A stretch of DNA of 64,000 bases from Acidimicrobiia bacterium. Lineage in GTDB: Bacteria; Actinomycetota; Acidimicrobiia; Spongiisociales; UBA11373. Positions 61,944 through 64,000 of the stretch are shown one piece after another; position 1 is the first letter of the stretch, and each line of letters starts with the position of its first letter. Made by a program: the position numbers and the translations under genes. The stretch covers positions 1 to 64,000 of the forward strand of contig JAJCYA010000041.1 in the NCBI GenBank assembly GCA_029263095.1. Reading direction: 5' to 3'. The notes beneath the pieces were generated by a model. That model saw nothing but the letters and a program-made list of their open reading frames with translations. It did no database searches and was not told where the DNA came from.

Positions 61944-62135
61944 GGTGGGACTCTCCGATCTGGACACCTCGGCGGGATGCGCTCAGCAGAACAGCGCGGC
62001 ACACTCGGGTCTGCGATCTCGACGAATCGCCCCGGAACAGTCCGATCACCCAGTCTCACCGCGTGCTGTCTTCCGGCCCTACCGAGTCGGCGCTGAAAGG
62101 GGGATGCTCTTCGCACGTCCGTCTCGAGGAGCGCA
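61944..62135 (+). other. Short intergenic region before the malic enzyme
   Basis: About 190 bp between the kinase and the malic enzyme. No hairpin with T-run and no strong promoter was noticed; open frames here have no ribosome binding site. Confidence 0.4.
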
Positions 62136-63845
62136 ATGAAGTATCAGATTGATCGCGACCCAAACGGCAGATGGGTCATCAAGGAGGTGTGGAAGCGGGG
62201 TGCGGCGATTCTCAGTGACCCGCTGCTCAACAAGGGCACTGCATTTACATCTGAGGAGCGGGAAGTCTTCGAGTTGGATGGACTCATCCCGTTCCAAACC
62301 ACGGACCGGCAGAGACAGGTCGAACGCGGCTTTGCGCACATTCGCGAAAAAGGGGGAGACAATCCGCTTGAGCAGTACATCGGCATGGTCTCACTCCAGG
62401 ACCGCAACGAGACGCTGTTCTACCAAGTGCTCGCAGCGCATGTCGCCGATCTGATCCCGATCGTCTACACGCCGACGGTTGGCACCGCGGCGGTCAAGTT
62501 CAGCCGGGTCTTCCGACGCGGGCGTGGGCTGTGGATCACACCGGATCACAAGGGGCGTATCTACGACGTGCTGGGACATGCACGCTGCGACGATGTACGC
62601 CTGATCGTCGTCACCGACAATGAACGAATCCTCGGACTCGGAGATCAGGGTGTCGGAGGGATGGTGATCCCGGTCGGCAAGCTGTCTCTCTACACCCTGG
62701 GAGCGGGTATCTATCCGGCCCACACCCTTCCGGTGAGCCTCGATGTCGGCACCGACAATCAGGCTCTGCTGGATGATGATCTGTACGCCGGATGGCGGCA
62801 TCCCCGATTGCGCGGTGCGGAGTACGACGAGATCGTCGAGGAATTCGTCGATGCGGTGAGGCGGCGTTGGCCGAAGGCGCTCTTGCAGTGGGAGGACTTC
62901 AAGAAGGTCAATGCCTTCACGCTGCTCGACCGCTATCGCGATGTGCTCCCATCCTTCAACGACGACATCCAGGGCACTGGTGCCGTGGTAGCGGCAGGCC
63001 TGCTGGCAGCCTGCCGGGCGACCGGCGTGAAGCTCGAAGATCAGCGGGTGCTATTCGTGGGCGCCGGGGCCGCCGGAGTCGGCATTGCGCGCCAGATTCG
63101 CCACCTGCTCGAAGCGGCAGGAGCAACCGATCCATTGGCCGGGCTTGCCCTGTTCGACACGCAAGGTCTCTTGGTCGACGACCGCCGCGATCTGGACGCC
63201 CACAAGCGCGAGTTCGCCTGGTCCGGTGAGTGCATGGCCGAGCTCGGGATGGGCGCTCCAGAGCGCGAGAACCTGGTGCGCTTCGTCGAGGGGTTCCGGC
63301 CCACCGTCATCATCGGTACTACCGGTCAGCCCGGCATCTTCGACGAGCGCGTGATGTCGGTGATGGCCGACCATGCCGAGCGTCCGTTGGTGATGGCGCT
63401 ATCCAATCCGACCAGCAGGACGGAAGGCATCCCTGCCGACATCATCGGCTGGACCGATGGTCGTGCTCTAGTCGCCACCGGTAGCCCGTTCGATCCGGTG
63501 GCGTTTGAGGATCGCTCAATTCCGGTGTCGCAGTGCAACAACGTCTATGTGTTCCCGGGAGTCGGTCTCGGCGCCATCGTGTCGGGTGCCTCTCAGGTCA
63601 ACGATGAGATGTTTGCTGCCGCAGCCGAGACCCTTGCTCTGCTGGTCAGCGACGACGATCTGGCCCAGGGTGCGTTGTACCCCCCGATCACCGACCTCCG
63701 GCCCGTCAGTCGTCAGATAGCGACTGCCGTCGCCCGGGTGGCGCGAGATACCGGTGTGGGACTCGATCAGACGGACGAGGAGATCGAAGCGGCGTTGGAC
63801 CGCGAGATCTGGGACCTGGAGTACCCGGTGCTGCAGCCGGTCTGA
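62136..63845 (+). CDS. NAD-type malic enzyme
   Basis: A 569-residue malic enzyme: YTPTVGTAAVKFS, LSLYTLGAGI, the catalytic segment NDDIQGTGAVVAAG, and the NAD motif FVGAGAAGVGIA followed by IGTTGQPGIF. It oxidatively decarboxylates malate to pyruvate. Length is typical of the large MaeA class. The ATG has GAGGAG at good spacing. Confidence 0.93.
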   Translation: MKYQIDRDPNGRWVIKEVWKRGAAILSDPLLNKGTAFTSEEREVFELDGLIPFQTTDRQRQVERGFAHIREKGGDNPLEQYIGMVSLQDRNETLFYQVLAAHVADLIPIVYTPTVGTAAVKFSRVFRRGRGLWITPDHKGRIYDVLGHARCDDVRLIVVTDNERILGLGDQGVGGMVIPVGKLSLYTLGAGIYPAHTLPVSLDVGTDNQALLDDDLYAGWRHPRLRGAEYDEIVEEFVDAVRRRWPKALLQWEDFKKVNAFTLLDRYRDVLPSFNDDIQGTGAVVAAGLLAACRATGVKLEDQRVLFVGAGAAGVGIARQIRHLLEAAGATDPLAGLALFDTQGLLVDDRRDLDAHKREFAWSGECMAELGMGAPERENLVRFVEGFRPTVIIGTTGQPGIFDERVMSVMADHAERPLVMALSNPTSRTEGIPADIIGWTDGRALVATGSPFDPVAFEDRSIPVSQCNNVYVFPGVGLGAIVSGASQVNDEMFAAAAETLALLVSDDDLAQGALYPPITDLRPVSRQIATAVARVARDTGVGLDQTDEEIEAALDREIWDLEYPVLQPV

Positions 63846-63936
63846 TCGCTGCGGGCACCCGCCGCGAAGGTTGCGTCACGTTGCGCGGGGTGTTGTTGGC
63901 GCACGCCGCCACGCAGCGTGTGAGGATGGAGCCCTC

Positions 63937-64000
63937 ATGACGTTGAGCCTTGTCGCGATAACGGCTGCCGCTCTCGTCGCACTGCTCGTCGCCGAGCACC
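63937..64000 (+). CDS. N-terminal fragment of a membrane protein
   Basis: An ATG with GGAG upstream starts a frame that runs off the window end after 21 residues, all hydrophobic (SLVAITAAALVALLVAEH). It looks like a first membrane helix or a signal anchor. No identity can be given. Confidence 0.5.
   Translation, partial: MTLSLVAITAAALVALLVAEH

Overview
The window is a high-GC, gene-dense bacterial chromosome segment with short spacings, many 4-8 bp start/stop overlaps and frequent GTG/TTG starts. Tad pilus genes with a VWA-TadB fusion, an LLM-type (probably F420) oxidoreductase, CoxMSL-like molybdenum hydroxylases and many CoA-ester genes suggest an actinobacterium, possibly of the Acidimicrobiia type. 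That placement is inference: no rRNA, tRNA or other taxonomic marker was recognised. No CRISPR array, insertion sequence or prophage was seen.

Layout. 1-6439: tail of a Tad/Flp pilus operon (TadE/G-like end, CpaB, CpaE, CpaF, VWA-TadB fusion, TadC). 6794-12447: RecQ-like helicase, cupin, tyrosine phosphatase, and an unusual pyruvate-phosphate-dikinase-like protein. 12540-19748 (minus): eight-gene catabolic operon with cupin, split transketolase, SDR, MBL hydrolase, E1 alpha/beta and an isocitrate/isopropylmalate-type dehydrogenase. 20829-29800 (plus): Liv-type ABC importer with lipoprotein binding protein, VOC protein and a first molybdenum hydroxylase. 30440-39439 (plus): PEP-swivel protein, GntR/FCD regulator, HPr-kinase-like P-loop protein, second molybdenum hydroxylase, cyclase and alcohol dehydrogenase. 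39452-42475 (minus): MFS, PHP phosphatase, LLM oxidoreductase. 42792-45059: archaeal-type GAPDH and PGK. 45084-51620: PPOX protein, TetR/thioesterase pair and a divergent acyl-CoA operon. 51638-60476 (minus): dehalogenase-like hydrolase, then a ten-gene overlapping CoA operon with two thiolase-fold proteins, two DUF35 proteins, two crotonases, BKACE, hotdog protein, TetR and CaiB-type CoA-transferase. 60687-64000: orphan histidine kinase, malic enzyme, partial membrane protein.

The strongest non-coding signal is a shared control element. Four promoters at about 19765-19813 (minus), 20543-20583 (plus), 30060-30109 (plus) and 42564-42613 (minus) have TTGAC(A/G), exactly 18 bp, a TA-type -10 box and an ATCGATWATCGAT-like palindrome at or just after the -10. 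They head the transketolase/E1 operon, the Liv importer operon, the PEP-swivel/GntR/Mo-hydroxylase operon and the MFS operon. The only GntR gene in the window lies inside one of these units, so I infer one autoregulated regulon of about 25 genes for uptake and oxidation of one unidentified compound. A plausible flow is import, Mo-dependent hydroxylation, ring opening by the cyclase, dehydrogenation, then transketolase and E1 chemistry; the nearby archaeal-type GAPDH/PGK and dikinase-like proteins could take up triose phosphate and PEP/pyruvate. The substrate cannot be read from the sequence.
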